Origin: Alkalimonas cellulosilytica
Lineage (GTDB): Bacteria; Pseudomonadota; Gammaproteobacteria; Enterobacterales; Alteromonadaceae
DNA: 64,000 bases
Assembly (NCBI RefSeq): GCF_036325985.1
Contig: NZ_JAUHLI010000017.1
Location: 1-64,000 of the forward strand
Direction: 5' to 3'
Shown: positions 1 to 8,599 of the stretch, one piece after another
Layout of the letters: the number at the start of each line of letters is the position of its first letter
How positions within the stretch are numbered: the first letter of the stretch is position 1
Program-made: the position numbers and the translations under genes
Notes under the pieces: model-generated
Told to the model about the DNA's origin: nothing
The model's input: the letters and a program-made list of their open reading frames with translations, nothing else
Database searches by the model: none

Positions 1-687
1 CTAAGCGATCAAGCTAAGTTACTTAGAGCCAACCTCGTCAGCAGCACCAAGGATGTTCAGGAGCAATATGACCTGATTACTACTCGAGGGTCTGATGTAC
101 TGGATAGGCCATTAATGTATGAATGGAATACATGACGTGCTCTGGTGCTAATAAATGATGCGATGGATATAGTTGGTAATTATATTGTCGACTTTGATGG
201 TTATCCTGTATCGACAGCAGCAGGCAACAAGCCTGATATAGAGGCAGAATATAAGGACTTTCATTTAATAGTTGAAGTGACATTGAGCGCAGGGCAAAAG
301 CAATACGAAATGGAAGGCGAGTCAATATCCAGACACTTAGGTATGAAGCAAAAAAGGCTGGTAGAAGAGGGTAACTTTAAGCCTGTTTTTGGCGTATTTG
401 TTGCTGAGAAAATTAACGACAACGTCGTAAATTACCTTCTTACACAAGCGCGCTTTGCTAGTAAAGCCTACGGCGGTAAGGTGCGAATTGTGCCGCTGAA
501 AAGATCTATGTTTGAAAAGTTAATGATTTCCAGTGTGACAAATACGCACTTTACAAGCCGTGTACTGTTTGATTTTTTTACTGCTGTTTTTTCAGATGAA
601 ATATTAAGAAACTTTGAATTTACCGATGAGGATTGGCTGGGACATATATCTGAGTGCCTGGATGAATTTGGTGCTGTTATCGCGTAG
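1..687 (+). pseudogene. AlwI-family type II restriction endonuclease, 5' truncated by window edge and broken by in-frame TGA
   Basis: Frame 1 is open from base 1 to a TGA at 133-135, then continues in the same frame to TAG at 685-687. The downstream part has the character of AlwI-type (RE_AlwI) restriction endonucleases: 'GNKPDIEAEYKDF', then 'LIVEVTLSAGQKQYEMEG' and 'SRHLG', a PD-(D/E)xK-like core (PD...E-V-T). The upstream part ends 'DRPLMYEWNT', and the codons after the stop read 'RAL'. From memory, family members continue this motif with Trp-Arg-Ala, so TGG to TGA is the simplest explanation. A downstream product starting at GTG 145 (180 residues) would lose the N-terminal region. No cognate methyltransferase is in view on the right; it may lie left of the window. 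The stretch is AT-rich against its right-hand neighbours. A sequencing error at 133-135 remains possible. Confidence 0.75.
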
Positions 688-760
688 CATGCTGTTAAAT
701 TTACATTTCAGTATTTTTGAGTAACACTGAGTGTACACATTGTTCCATTGAGCACTTGGT

Positions 761-1555
761 ATGCTGATCTGTAGAGACAAAATTTCGCTAAGCTCTGATG
801 CCATTTTTGATTGTGGCACCTGCAGCCGATGCTTACCCCATTCGAAGTTTCATTATCCATTTAACCGTGATCTAGAGAACTCGCAGCATTTAGTGAATGA
901 GCTAAAGCTAAAGATAGAACAACACTCAAATCTAACTTGTAAAGAACCAGAGCAGACAAAAAAACCCGATATAAGGGTTGTTGATGTGAGTTCAGGAGAT
1001 TTGCTGATTTGTCGGGTTGAAGCTAAGTTTCTTCAGGGCAAGGCTTTCGTTAAGTCGTCTAAAATCGTACGTCTACGCCCGAAAGAAACGTTGGTGATCG
1101 ATGAACCAAAGCTTTTACATTATTTTTCATGCAAAGACGCTGACCTGAAAAAATACCGAAGAAATGTGCCTTTGTTTGTTGTCTGGATGTTTAACCGGCC
1201 TTGCGATGACATCGGCGGCATCACGGTATTTCAAGAAATAGACAAATTAAGAAAAATACATGCTGAGCATCCCTATCGACGGCATGATCGAGGGACGGCA
1301 AGCAATGATTTTGTTGCAGGTGTCAAAAGAGGGATTACTGCCAAATACCACTTTTCTATCAAAGAGACGAGGCCAATCGAAGATCTTTTACCGGCAATCG
1401 CCCAAGCTGAACGCTCAGCCAAAACAGCAGCGCAAAGTCATGCCGTGACTGCGGAGCAAAGACACCATCCCCGCTGTGCTGATTGTTGTGAAACATTTAC
1501 TCCCAAATTCCCCGGAGCAAAGCTTTGTCTGCAATGTTGGAGACAAAGACAGTAG
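761..1555 (+). CDS. Hypothetical PD-(D/E)xK-type nuclease with C-terminal zinc ribbon
   Basis: 264 residues from ATG 761; an upstream stop at 749 in this frame fixes the start. Residues 69-89 contain Pro-Asp, 16 residues, then Glu-Ala-Lys, the spacing typical of the PD-(D/E)xK nuclease core. The C-terminus has a Cys-x2-Cys / Cys-x2-Cys pair (C239, C242, C256, C259) that should bind zinc. The N-terminus has a further Cys cluster (C18, C21, C24). I do not recognise a named family. It follows the broken AlwI-type endonuclease on the same strand after 73 bases and shares its AT-rich composition, so it probably belongs to the same defence remnant. A DNA-cleaving or DNA-binding role is inference from these motifs only. 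Confidence 0.6.
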   Translation: MLICRDKISLSSDAIFDCGTCSRCLPHSKFHYPFNRDLENSQHLVNELKLKIEQHSNLTCKEPEQTKKPDIRVVDVSSGDLLICRVEAKFLQGKAFVKSSKIVRLRPKETLVIDEPKLLHYFSCKDADLKKYRRNVPLFVVWMFNRPCDDIGGITVFQEIDKLRKIHAEHPYRRHDRGTASNDFVAGVKRGITAKYHFSIKETRPIEDLLPAIAQAERSAKTAAQSHAVTAEQRHHPRCADCCETFTPKFPGAKLCLQCWRQRQ

Positions 1556-1655
1556 ATTGGTTACTTTTCTTGCACATCGGCTAAAAACGCCAGTTCTCCG
1601 TTTACGTGATTCAAAGGAAGCTGGCGAGCCGTTGCTCACCAGTGACCATGTACCA

Positions 1656-3032
1656 TCACCGTACCAAATGCCACTCCGTCTGCCGCCCGGCCAGATAAAT
1701 CACCCGCTGCCCATCAAAGTAAGCACTTTGCTCCAGCATAATCTGAATGGTTTGATTGCCCCATTCCGGCAAAGGCTGTTTGATATTGCCTTCAATCGCA
1801 TAGGCCGTATTTGGATAGAGTGGCCAGTCACCATTCACTGCGGTAGGTCCCTGATTATCCCACATGCCAATGGTGGGCCCTGGCGCATGGCCAAAAAAGC
1901 CAATCGGGTGGGTGTAGGTGCTGCTGTTAAGTCCTGCAGCCTTGCTGGCTGTCTGGGTTGCCGCCAGGATTTCATTACCGCTACGACCGGTTTTAAATTC
2001 GGCGGTGAGGATATCCTGCCAGCGGTTGCCCTGGCGCAGTGCATCGCGCAGACCTTGCGGCGCCTCGGTTTCATCGAGCTTCAGCACATAGGCCATTTCC
2101 TGAGTATCGGTACACATTTTTAAGTAGCAAATGCCAACATCGGTATGTAGCACATCGCCCCGTTGAATCACCCCTTGGTTGATGCTGCAAAACGGTTGCT
2201 CATCGCTGCAGCTTTCCCCCTGACGCTGAAAAGTGACATACGGCATAAACCAAATGGGCAGGCCCAAATCCTCAAAGCGTTGCCGCAAGTACCAGGCGAC
2301 ATCGTCGGTGGTGGTCACGCCAGGGGTAATCACCCGTGAGCTAAAGCCCTCCGCAATAACGCCGCGCGCCAAGCCAACCGCATGCGCATACACACTAAGC
2401 TCGGCCTCGGTGCGGGTTTCCAGCCAGCGCAGCACCAGGTTCTCGGCCGGCTCCAGCCGTTGCTGATACTGTTCTGGCAGCACGGCCAGCAGTCGCTGAT
2501 GCATGCCCTTGGTCAGGCCATCGGCTTCCGGCCAGTGTTTTGAGACATTGATGCCGATGCGTTTAGGATCTTTTGCCACAATAAGATCCGCCAGTGCCTG
2601 CCACTGCTCGTCCAAATCGCCGCCAGACCAGACCGACTCATAAGGCGCCCCAAACGGATAGGTATTCACCGATAGTTTCTCCACCTGACCATCTGCCAGC
2701 CGGTTAAAAATCAGCATGGTGGTCCGTCGTGCCGCAAAGGTAGGCTGGGGAACTAAGCTAAAAAACACCGGATCTTCCACGTATTCGCGGTTAATGACCA
2801 ACCACATATCAAGCTCTGTCTCGGCCATCAGCGCAGGCAGCAGGCTGCTCAAGCGCTCGTTCACCATGGCATTTTCCGGTGCAATGCGATCGCGGTGAGC
2901 GAGCACACTGAATTGATCAGCCGATGCAATCACCCGCCCCTGTGCAGGCGTTTCGGTGACAGCCTGAGCAGATTGAACACAAAGGCCAAGCAGCAAGCTG
3001 GCAACCAGCATGGGTATTTTCGCTTTAAACAT
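1656..3032 (-). CDS. Exported M24 family metallopeptidase (Xaa-Pro peptidase-like)
   Basis: 458 residues from ATG 3032. This start follows AAGGA by about ten bases and is followed directly by a clean signal peptide (Phe-Lys-Ala-Lys, a hydrophobic stretch, then 'CVQSAQA'). An upstream ATG at 3041 and a longer open frame exist but fit less well. The C-terminal half carries the pita-bread metal ligands of M24 enzymes: Asp in 'HTDVGICYL', Asp in 'MCTDTQE', His in 'THPIGFFGHAPGP', Glu in 'YAIEGN' and a final Glu near 'IMLEQ'. The family cleaves N-terminal residues preceding proline or related bonds; here the location should be periplasmic. It is divergent from the copper receptor gene at 3326. The 3' end lies about 100 bases from the AT-rich block at the window start, which marks a composition boundary. 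Confidence 0.85.
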   Translation of the reverse strand: MFKAKIPMLVASLLLGLCVQSAQAVTETPAQGRVIASADQFSVLAHRDRIAPENAMVNERLSSLLPALMAETELDMWLVINREYVEDPVFFSLVPQPTFAARRTTMLIFNRLADGQVEKLSVNTYPFGAPYESVWSGGDLDEQWQALADLIVAKDPKRIGINVSKHWPEADGLTKGMHQRLLAVLPEQYQQRLEPAENLVLRWLETRTEAELSVYAHAVGLARGVIAEGFSSRVITPGVTTTDDVAWYLRQRFEDLGLPIWFMPYVTFQRQGESCSDEQPFCSINQGVIQRGDVLHTDVGICYLKMCTDTQEMAYVLKLDETEAPQGLRDALRQGNRWQDILTAEFKTGRSGNEILAATQTASKAAGLNSSTYTHPIGFFGHAPGPTIGMWDNQGPTAVNGDWPLYPNTAYAIEGNIKQPLPEWGNQTIQIMLEQSAYFDGQRVIYLAGRQTEWHLVR

Positions 3033-3212
3033 GAAGGGCATATCCTTGGTAGTGTTAGCACGATAACTTTTATTCTTAACACACTTTGGTGGCGGGGCAA
3101 ACTGGCTTTGTGCCACTTGGGCGATAAGTTGTCTCAGCTGTCGGGGGCAAGCCTATTGCAGTTGAACCAAGGCCCTCAGCAGAGTTTGCGTACCATCCTG
3201 CTAGCACAAGAG

Positions 3213-3229
3213 TGCGACACTTTGTCGCA
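3213..3229. promoter_or_regulatory. Perfect palindromic operator TGCGACA-N3-TGTCGCA upstream of copper receptor gene
   Basis: Two seven-base arms, TGCGACA and TGTCGCA, separated by CTT. The same arms with spacer CTA occur at 24793-24809 upstream of the cytochrome bd oxidase genes. A weak -10 (TACCAT, 3253-3258) lies about 30 bases downstream of the centre, the geometry of a site activating from near -42. The regulator is unknown. Confidence 0.6.
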
Positions 3230-3325
3230 TTACCTTTTGGCTTCAAAGTACCTACCATAGCCGCTATCTCTTGTTGCAGCGCAGCGAACCTGCTTTGCTG
3301 CCGCTATTTTTTCGGTGAGCCTACT

Positions 3326-5587
3326 ATGTCGACTGTTATTTCCTCGCATCACTTTGCGCTGGCCCCGCTGACGGTGGCCATCTGCCTTGGTTGCCTTGCG
3401 GCCCATCCGGCTGCGGCTTCCGAGCAGGGCGTTGAACGAATTCGTATCGAAGGCCAGCAGCCGCTGCGCGGCACGCAGCAGCAACAACTGGATGAAGCCG
3501 CCATTCAAAAACAGCTTGCCGCGACCAGCGACACTGCCAGCTTACTGGCCATGCTGGCCGGGGTTAGTGTGCAGCAAGCGGGGGCGGTCTCCGGTTTGCC
3601 GGTGATCCGCGGCCTGGCTGATGACAGGCTCAGGGTAAAAGTGGATGGCATGGATCTGATTTCGGCTTGCCCGAATCACATGAACCCGCCGCTGTCCTAC
3701 ATGGCACCTACCGATGTGGGGCGCATCACCGTCTTTGCCGGCATCAGCCCGGTCAGTCTGGGCGGCGACAGCATTGGCGGCAGCATCATCAGTGAGTCCA
3801 AAGCCCCGGTATTTAGCTCTGAAGCCAGCTTTGCCGGGGAAATCGGATCTTTTTACCGCAGCAACAATCAGGCCCGTGGGGCCAACATTAAGCTGGATTA
3901 CAGCAGCGCCGCGCTTTTTGCCAGTTATAGCGGCAACTGGAGTCGCGGCAAAAATAACCGTGCTGCAGCGGATTTTAAAACCCTCGAAGCCACCGGTCGG
4001 CCAAACCATAGCCTGCCGCTGGACGAAGTTGGCTCCAGCGCCTATGAAACGCAAAATCACAGTCTGCGGCTGGCGCTTACTACCCGGCAGGATGTCATCG
4101 ATCTGCAACTGGGCTACCAGAACATGCCCAGCCAACTGTATCCCAACCAGCGGATGGATCTGCTGGATAACCAACAGCGGCGTATTAATCTGAGCTGGGA
4201 TCGCAGCACGCCTTGGGGCCAGCTACACAGCCGTATCTATCATGAAAGTGTCGAGCACTTTATGGATTTCGGGCCAGACAAGCAGTTCTGGTACGGCAGC
4301 AATGCGATGGGCGGGCAGCCTTGCGACCCCATTCGTTTTCATGGTGATCCTAACGGGACCTGTGCCGCCGGCATGCCGATGCACTCTGATGCCGACACCT
4401 TGGGCTTTCGGCTCAGTGCCGAGTTGGAGCGCTCCGCGACCGATAGCATTCGCCTGGGAGTAGAGTACCAGCAGTTCCGACTGGACGACTACTGGACGGC
4501 CTCCGGTGGGGGTATGGGCCCGGGTACGTTCTTAAATATCAATGATGGCAAACGTGATCGCCGGGCCCTGTTTGCCGAGCATGAGCTGCAAGCCTCCGCT
4601 GCTTGGGTGCTGCTGTATGGTGTGCGGTTGGAGTCGGTATTGCGGGATGCCAGCCCGGTGCAAGGCTATTCCACGGCGATGAATGCGCCAGGCATGCAGC
4701 TGATGAATGCCGCGGCCTTTAATCAGGCCGAGCGCCGAATCACCGACAACAATCTGGATCTGACGGTGCTAAGCCGCTATGCGGTCAACCGGAACTGGCA
4801 ACTGGAGCTGGGAGCCGCCCAAAAAGTGCGCAGCCCTAACTTGTATGAAACCTATCCCTGGTCGTTCTGGCCGATGGCCGCTTCGATGAACAATTTGGTG
4901 GGCGATGGCAATGGTTATGTGGGTAACCTGGCGCTCAAACCGGAGAAAGCCCAGACCGTCTCAGCCAGCCTGAGCTGGCTGAGCGACAATCAGCTGCATC
5001 AAGTCAGTCTGAATGCCTACCATACCCGGGTGAAAGATTTTATCGATGCGGCGGCTGCCAACGCCAACTGGCAAGCTGGCCAGTTCAATGTTCTGCAGTA
5101 CCAAAACCAGGCAGCACGCCTGCAGGGGTTGGATTTCACCGCGGCCACTCAGTTGGCAGTCAATGCCAGTGGCCTGTGGCAACTGCATGGCAACATCAGC
5201 TATCTGGATGCCAAAAATACCGACACGCAAGATGGCCTTTACCAAACGCTGCCATGGCAAGCTCGCTTTAGTCTGCAGCAGCAACTGGCCGGCTGGGACA
5301 ACAGCCTGGAGTGGCAGCTGGTCTCGGGCAAGCAGCGCTTATCCAGCATTCGCAATGAAGTGGATACCGCCGGTTATGGCCTGCTTAACCTTCGGCTTAG
5401 CCACAGCTGGCAGAGGTTGCGGCTGGATCTTGGGGTAGAAAACCTGCTGAACAAATTTTACACCTTACCGGCCGGTGGCAGCTATGTTGGTCAGGGCACT
5501 ACCATGTCGCTGAACGGGGTCCCCTTTGGCATTGGCGTGCCTGGTATGGGGCGCTCTGTTTATGCTGGTATGCAGCTGAGTTTTTAG
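3326..5587 (+). CDS. TonB-dependent copper receptor, OprC/NosA family
   Basis: 753 residues from ATG 3326, preceded by GGTGAG at a good distance and followed by a signal peptide ending near 'AAHPAAAS'. A longer open frame upstream lacks a signal sequence. The plug domain contains 'LPVIRGLADDRLRVKVDGMD' and 'ISACPNHMNPPLSYMAP', the Cys-Pro-Asn-His-Met-Asn-Pro signature that I associate with the copper-type TonB receptors (OprC of Pseudomonas, NosA). The C-terminus ends in an aromatic beta-barrel strand ('YAGMQLSF'). The expected role is copper uptake across the outer membrane, driven by TonB. A palindrome at 3213-3229 shared with the bd oxidase promoter region suggests joint control. No copper chaperone or nos gene is adjacent. 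Confidence 0.88.
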   Translation: MSTVISSHHFALAPLTVAICLGCLAAHPAAASEQGVERIRIEGQQPLRGTQQQQLDEAAIQKQLAATSDTASLLAMLAGVSVQQAGAVSGLPVIRGLADDRLRVKVDGMDLISACPNHMNPPLSYMAPTDVGRITVFAGISPVSLGGDSIGGSIISESKAPVFSSEASFAGEIGSFYRSNNQARGANIKLDYSSAALFASYSGNWSRGKNNRAAADFKTLEATGRPNHSLPLDEVGSSAYETQNHSLRLALTTRQDVIDLQLGYQNMPSQLYPNQRMDLLDNQQRRINLSWDRSTPWGQLHSRIYHESVEHFMDFGPDKQFWYGSNAMGGQPCDPIRFHGDPNGTCAAGMPMHSDADTLGFRLSAELERSATDSIRLGVEYQQFRLDDYWTASGGGMGPGTFLNINDGKRDRRALFAEHELQASAAWVLLYGVRLESVLRDASPVQGYSTAMNAPGMQLMNAAAFNQAERRITDNNLDLTVLSRYAVNRNWQLELGAAQKVRSPNLYETYPWSFWPMAASMNNLVGDGNGYVGNLALKPEKAQTVSASLSWLSDNQLHQVSLNAYHTRVKDFIDAAAANANWQAGQFNVLQYQNQAARLQGLDFTAATQLAVNASGLWQLHGNISYLDAKNTDTQDGLYQTLPWQARFSLQQQLAGWDNSLEWQLVSGKQRLSSIRNEVDTAGYGLLNLRLSHSWQRLRLDLGVENLLNKFYTLPAGGSYVGQGTTMSLNGVPFGIGVPGMGRSVYAGMQLSF

Positions 5588-5600
5588 GATTCGCTCACAA

Positions 5601-5628
5601 GCGGCGGGCCCATATCGGGCACGCCGCC
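5601..5628. terminator. GC-rich hairpin between convergent genes
   Basis: GCGGCG at 5601-5606 pairs with CGCCGC at 5622-5627, with GGCCC/GGGC pairing inside. It sits between the convergent copper receptor and prohibitin-like genes. There is no clear U-tract on either strand, so its termination role is uncertain. Confidence 0.35.
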
Positions 5629-5641
5629 TGCGCTGCATCCA

Positions 5642-6502
5642 TTACTTATTGGCTTCAATAAAAGGCACGGTCGCGTTTGGCAGCATGGTGGTAGGCAGTC
5701 TGCCATCCCAACGCTCTGCTTTTACCAGTTCCACCAACAGTGGGTTATTGGCAAGCGCCGCGGCCCGCTCGCGAATGGCTTCCGCCTCGGCGTTACCGCG
5801 TAGCCGGATGCTGTCGGCTTCGGCCTGGGCCTGAGCCCGCACCCGATCCGCTTCGGCTGCAGCCCGGGTTCGCACGATATCGGCTTCCACCCGCTCACGC
5901 TCCAGGTTTTGCCGCTCACGCTCAACGGCCACTTCTGCCAGCATGCGCTGTTCGACGCTTTCTTCATAGGCCGCACTGAAGGACACATCTTCCACCTGCA
6001 CACCCAGAATAATCACAGGCCCGGTGACCGACCGTTGCACCGCTTGCGCCATTTCCAAATTCAACCGGCCACGCTCACGAATAGAGGTGGCGGCATTGAA
6101 CTGTCCCAGTACGGTTTTGGCTTCTTCCAGCACAATCCGTGTCACCTGGCGGTCAATCAGCGCCTGGCGGGTACCAAAATTCCGGTACACTTCATCCACC
6201 CGGCTGCTGTCGATCTGGTAGCGTACCGACAGGTTCATTACCGCCGGTTGCTGGTCATTACTGTAGGCTTCCATATTGCGGTACAGCTCTACCTGCTCTT
6301 GCACTGAAATTTTACGCACGCTGTCGATCACCGGCAGTTTAAAATGCAAACCCGGCTCGGCCACGTGAATCAGGCTGCCGTAACGGATGACCACGCCACG
6401 CTCACCTTCATCCACCGTGTAGAAACTGCCGACTGCAAACAGCAGGATGAGAACACCCAATGCCGCCGCAGCAGCGGTAAAAATGTTTTTATTTTTTGCC
6501 AT
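5642..6502 (-). CDS. Prohibitin-like SPFH-domain membrane protein
   Basis: 286 residues. One N-terminal membrane segment (about residues 9-27) is followed by an SPFH/band-7 domain ('YTVDEGERGVVIRYGSL', 'VAEPGLHFKLPVID'), then a charged coiled coil rich in Glu, Arg and Ala (about residues 190-250) and the C-terminal 'NNPLLVELVKAERWDG' typical of prohibitin-type members. Family members form large ring assemblies on the membrane that modulate proteases or organise lipids; no substrate can be inferred here. It overlaps by one base (TAATG) the stop of a 39-residue membrane protein encoded directly upstream, so the two are probably translationally coupled. Confidence 0.88.
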   Translation of the reverse strand: MAKNKNIFTAAAAALGVLILLFAVGSFYTVDEGERGVVIRYGSLIHVAEPGLHFKLPVIDSVRKISVQEQVELYRNMEAYSNDQQPAVMNLSVRYQIDSSRVDEVYRNFGTRQALIDRQVTRIVLEEAKTVLGQFNAATSIRERGRLNLEMAQAVQRSVTGPVIILGVQVEDVSFSAAYEESVEQRMLAEVAVERERQNLERERVEADIVRTRAAAEADRVRAQAQAEADSIRLRGNAEAEAIRERAAALANNPLLVELVKAERWDGRLPTTMLPNATVPFIEANK

Positions 6503-6621
6503 TATTGATCGTCCTTCTTCTTCTTTGACTTGCCGCTGATGATTTCATAGGCCTTAATCGAGCCCAGAATCACCAGAACTAACACAACAAAAAAGCCAAT
6601 CAGTGATAATCCAAATCCCAT
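6502..6621 (-). CDS. 39-residue single-pass membrane microprotein coupled to prohibitin-like gene
   Basis: A short gene with ATG at 6621, preceded by the strong ribosome site AAGGAG six bases away. It encodes 39 residues: a hydrophobic stretch (about residues 4-23) and a tail with four consecutive lysines, 'SGKSKKKKDDQ'. Its TAA stop overlaps the ATG of the prohibitin-like gene by one base. The strong ribosome site, the tight coupling and the sensible one-helix topology argue that it is translated. It could be a partner or assembly factor of the SPFH ring, or simply drive coupled translation. I know of no named family. Confidence 0.65.
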   Translation of the reverse strand: MGFGLSLIGFFVVLVLVILGSIKAYEIISGKSKKKKDDQ

Positions 6622-6705
6622 AGCTCGCTCCTTCAAAAACAAGAACAGCTATGATAACGGGGTTTTCAGGCAAAATAACAGGTTTTAACGCATAAACTGC
6701 AACAG

Positions 6706-6739
6706 CTTGTTACAGCTTTTCGCTGTCACTTGTAACAAG
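6706..6739. repeat. Inverted repeat CTTGTTACA ... TGTAACAAG between osmC-like and prohibitin operons
   Basis: Nine-base perfect arms at 6706-6714 and 6731-6739, with inner ACAGC/GCTGT pairing as an alternative. It lies about 85 bases upstream of the microprotein start. It could be an operator or an mRNA hairpin downstream of the OsmC-like gene; it lacks a U-tract. Confidence 0.35.
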
Positions 6740-6789
6740 GTAGACGGCTACACCAGCTGCAGCCGTGCAAAAAAGGAGAGGGGAAGGGG

Positions 6790-7227
6790 CTAAGGCGCCA
6801 GGCTATGCATCACTTCAGTACCATGCAGCAGGTTGTCGTGCAGCGGGCAGCGGGCGCAGACTTCATCCAGAAACTGCTGCTTTTCTGCATCCGTTAAATC
6901 GGCATCAATGCTGGCGCTAATACGGATTTGCGAAAAACCTACCCGGTCATCGCTCGGCTTGCCCATCAGGCCGGCCGGGTTGTAATCACCTTCCACCGTG
7001 ATTTGCATGCTGCGCAGGGTAATTTTTTGCTGAAAAGCCGCAATGCGGCCAATGGTGCCAATGCAGCCACCGACCGCGAATAGCATCATTTGCAACGGCG
7101 TGGGCCCGGTGCCAGTGCCTTTGGCTGCAACCGGCTGGTCAATCATCACTTTGTGGCCATCAATGTCTGCGGCGATTGCAAAGCCATCGGCCATATTGGC
7201 CTGTACGGTTACGGTTTTATTGCTCAT
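6790..7227 (-). CDS. OsmC family protein
   Basis: 145 residues with the OsmC/Ohr fold signature: the first reactive Cys in 'MLFAVGGCIGTIGRIAA' and the second region 'DEVCARCPLHDNLL' near the C-terminus. Members reduce organic or fatty-acid hydroperoxides through a pair of cysteines; many of this shorter, YhfA-like type have no assigned substrate. 'GTGTGPTPLQMML' matches the conserved segment before the first Cys. It is cytoplasmic, with no signal peptide. The gene stands alone, with 234 bases to the divergent gene at 7462. A general oxidative-stress role is inferred from the family. Confidence 0.85.
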   Translation of the reverse strand: MSNKTVTVQANMADGFAIAADIDGHKVMIDQPVAAKGTGTGPTPLQMMLFAVGGCIGTIGRIAAFQQKITLRSMQITVEGDYNPAGLMGKPSDDRVGFSQIRISASIDADLTDAEKQQFLDEVCARCPLHDNLLHGTEVMHSLAP

Positions 7228-7461
7228 AAAGTTATCCTTAGCCTTGATTACAAAAGCCCTAGCATAACGGTTGCGGCGAAGGTGTATATGCGACAGATCA
7301 AATTCAGGCTCATTAAATTAATTTATTCTAATTTAAGTCGCGGATCAACGCTGCTGTAGCAAAACAGAGACAAGCTTTTGGCTAAAAGTTGTGTTCAGAT
7401 CAAAGCAAGCCCGGTTCGTTTTGCTAATCTAATAGTCTGGGTTTCAAATAGGAAGAGTAGC

Positions 7462-7878
7462 ATGCCTACCACCAAGTTTACCCTCTGGCGCGAGCAGCGC
7501 GTGCTATTGGCGCGTGTCAAAGGCAGTTGGAACCGTCTCACTGCCGAGGATTTCAGTACCCAGTTTAAAGCCGAGGCGGCTCCCTTGTGCAACCAGCCTT
7601 GGGCGCACATCGTCTACCTGGACGACTGGCAACTGGGTGTGCCGGAAATGGAGCCCGTGATTCAGGATCTGGTGGGCTGGTGCATCCAACACCAACTGCG
7701 TTACGTTGCACAGGTCTACTGCCCCAGCATGATCAAAAAATACCAGCTCGACAAAATGATTCGCGACAGCAGCCCCGGCTTTGAAAAGCGGGTTTACCCG
7801 TCCGAGCAAGAAGCCTTTGCCTGGTTGGTATCAGTGGGCTTTGGCACCGACTCTGCCAGCTTGCAGCAAGCCGGTTAG
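7462..7878 (+). CDS. STAS/SpoIIAA-like domain protein
   Basis: 138 residues from ATG 7462, preceded by GGAAGAG; an upstream in-frame ATG at 7378 has no comparable ribosome site. The sequence ('LARVKGSWNRLTAEDFSTQF', 'PWAHIVYLDDWQLG') resembles the SpoIIAA-like/STAS group of small cytoplasmic proteins found in marine gammaproteobacteria. The serine usually phosphorylated in true anti-sigma antagonists cannot be confirmed. No operon partner is evident: the gloA gene starts 111 bases downstream with its own ribosome site. The function is unknown. Confidence 0.6.
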   Translation: MPTTKFTLWREQRVLLARVKGSWNRLTAEDFSTQFKAEAAPLCNQPWAHIVYLDDWQLGVPEMEPVIQDLVGWCIQHQLRYVAQVYCPSMIKKYQLDKMIRDSSPGFEKRVYPSEQEAFAWLVSVGFGTDSASLQQAG

Positions 7879-7989
7879 CGTGCAGCAAATCATCCAACCA
7901 AGATAGGAACAGCGCGGCGCACAAGGGGGACAAAATCTGCTAAGCTGGCAGCCTGATTGTTTATTCTTGCTACTTAGAAGGAGCCAGCT

Positions 7990-8544
7990 ATGAGCCGCCA
8001 CTTAGAAAGCGCCCCCGGCCTGTGCGAGCAGCGCGATCCGGCCACCAACGACTTTGTCTTTAACCAAACCATGCTGCGCATTAAAGATCCGGCCGTTAGC
8101 CTGGACTTCTACACCCGGGTGCTCGGCATGACATTGGTACGCAAGCTGGATTTCCCCGAAATGACCTTTTCGCTGTTCTTCCTGGCCGCACTGAGCGAGC
8201 AAGAAACACAGCAGTGGTCCAAAGATACCGACGAGCGCACCATCCAAACCTTCAGCCGCCCGGCCATGCTGGAGCTCACCTGGAACTGGGGCAGCGAAAA
8301 CGACGACAACTGCCAGTACCACAACGGCAACGACGAACCCAAAGGCTTCGGCCACATCGGCTTCGCCGTGCCCGATCTAACCGCCGCCTGCCAGCGTTTT
8401 GAAGCGCTGGGCGTGTCTTTTGTGAAAAAACCAGCCGATGGCAAAATGAAAGACATCGCCTTTATCCGCGACCCGGATGGCTATTGGATTGAGATTTTTG
8501 AGCCTGCTCGGTTGCCTGAGGGGTTGGCTGAGTTTTTGGGGTGA
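7990..8544 (+). CDS. gloA: Lactoylglutathione lyase (glyoxalase I), long zinc-type form
   Basis: 184 residues, longer than the roughly 135-residue nickel-type GloA and matching the longer zinc-type enzymes, with the insert 'QWSKDTDERTIQTFSRP'. It isomerises the hemithioacetal of methylglyoxal and glutathione to S-lactoylglutathione. The four expected metal ligands are visible: Gln in 'FVFNQTMLRIKD', Glu in 'MLELTWNWG', His in 'GFGHIGFAVPD' and Glu in 'YWIEIFEP'. The protein is cytoplasmic. A strong AGAAGGAG precedes ATG 7990. It depends on glutathione, like the glutathione reductase at the other end of the window. Confidence 0.93.
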   Translation: MSRHLESAPGLCEQRDPATNDFVFNQTMLRIKDPAVSLDFYTRVLGMTLVRKLDFPEMTFSLFFLAALSEQETQQWSKDTDERTIQTFSRPAMLELTWNWGSENDDNCQYHNGNDEPKGFGHIGFAVPDLTAACQRFEALGVSFVKKPADGKMKDIAFIRDPDGYWIEIFEPARLPEGLAEFLG

Positions 8545-8599
8545 GTTCTTTTGGGCATAGTATTTAGTTTTTTACCTCACATGGGTAAGCCGTGCTGTT

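Noticed and set aside
6502..6621. CydX-type oxidase subunit for the 39-residue protein
   Set aside because: It is coupled to a prohibitin-like gene, far from the bd oxidase, and lacks the CydX N-terminal pattern.
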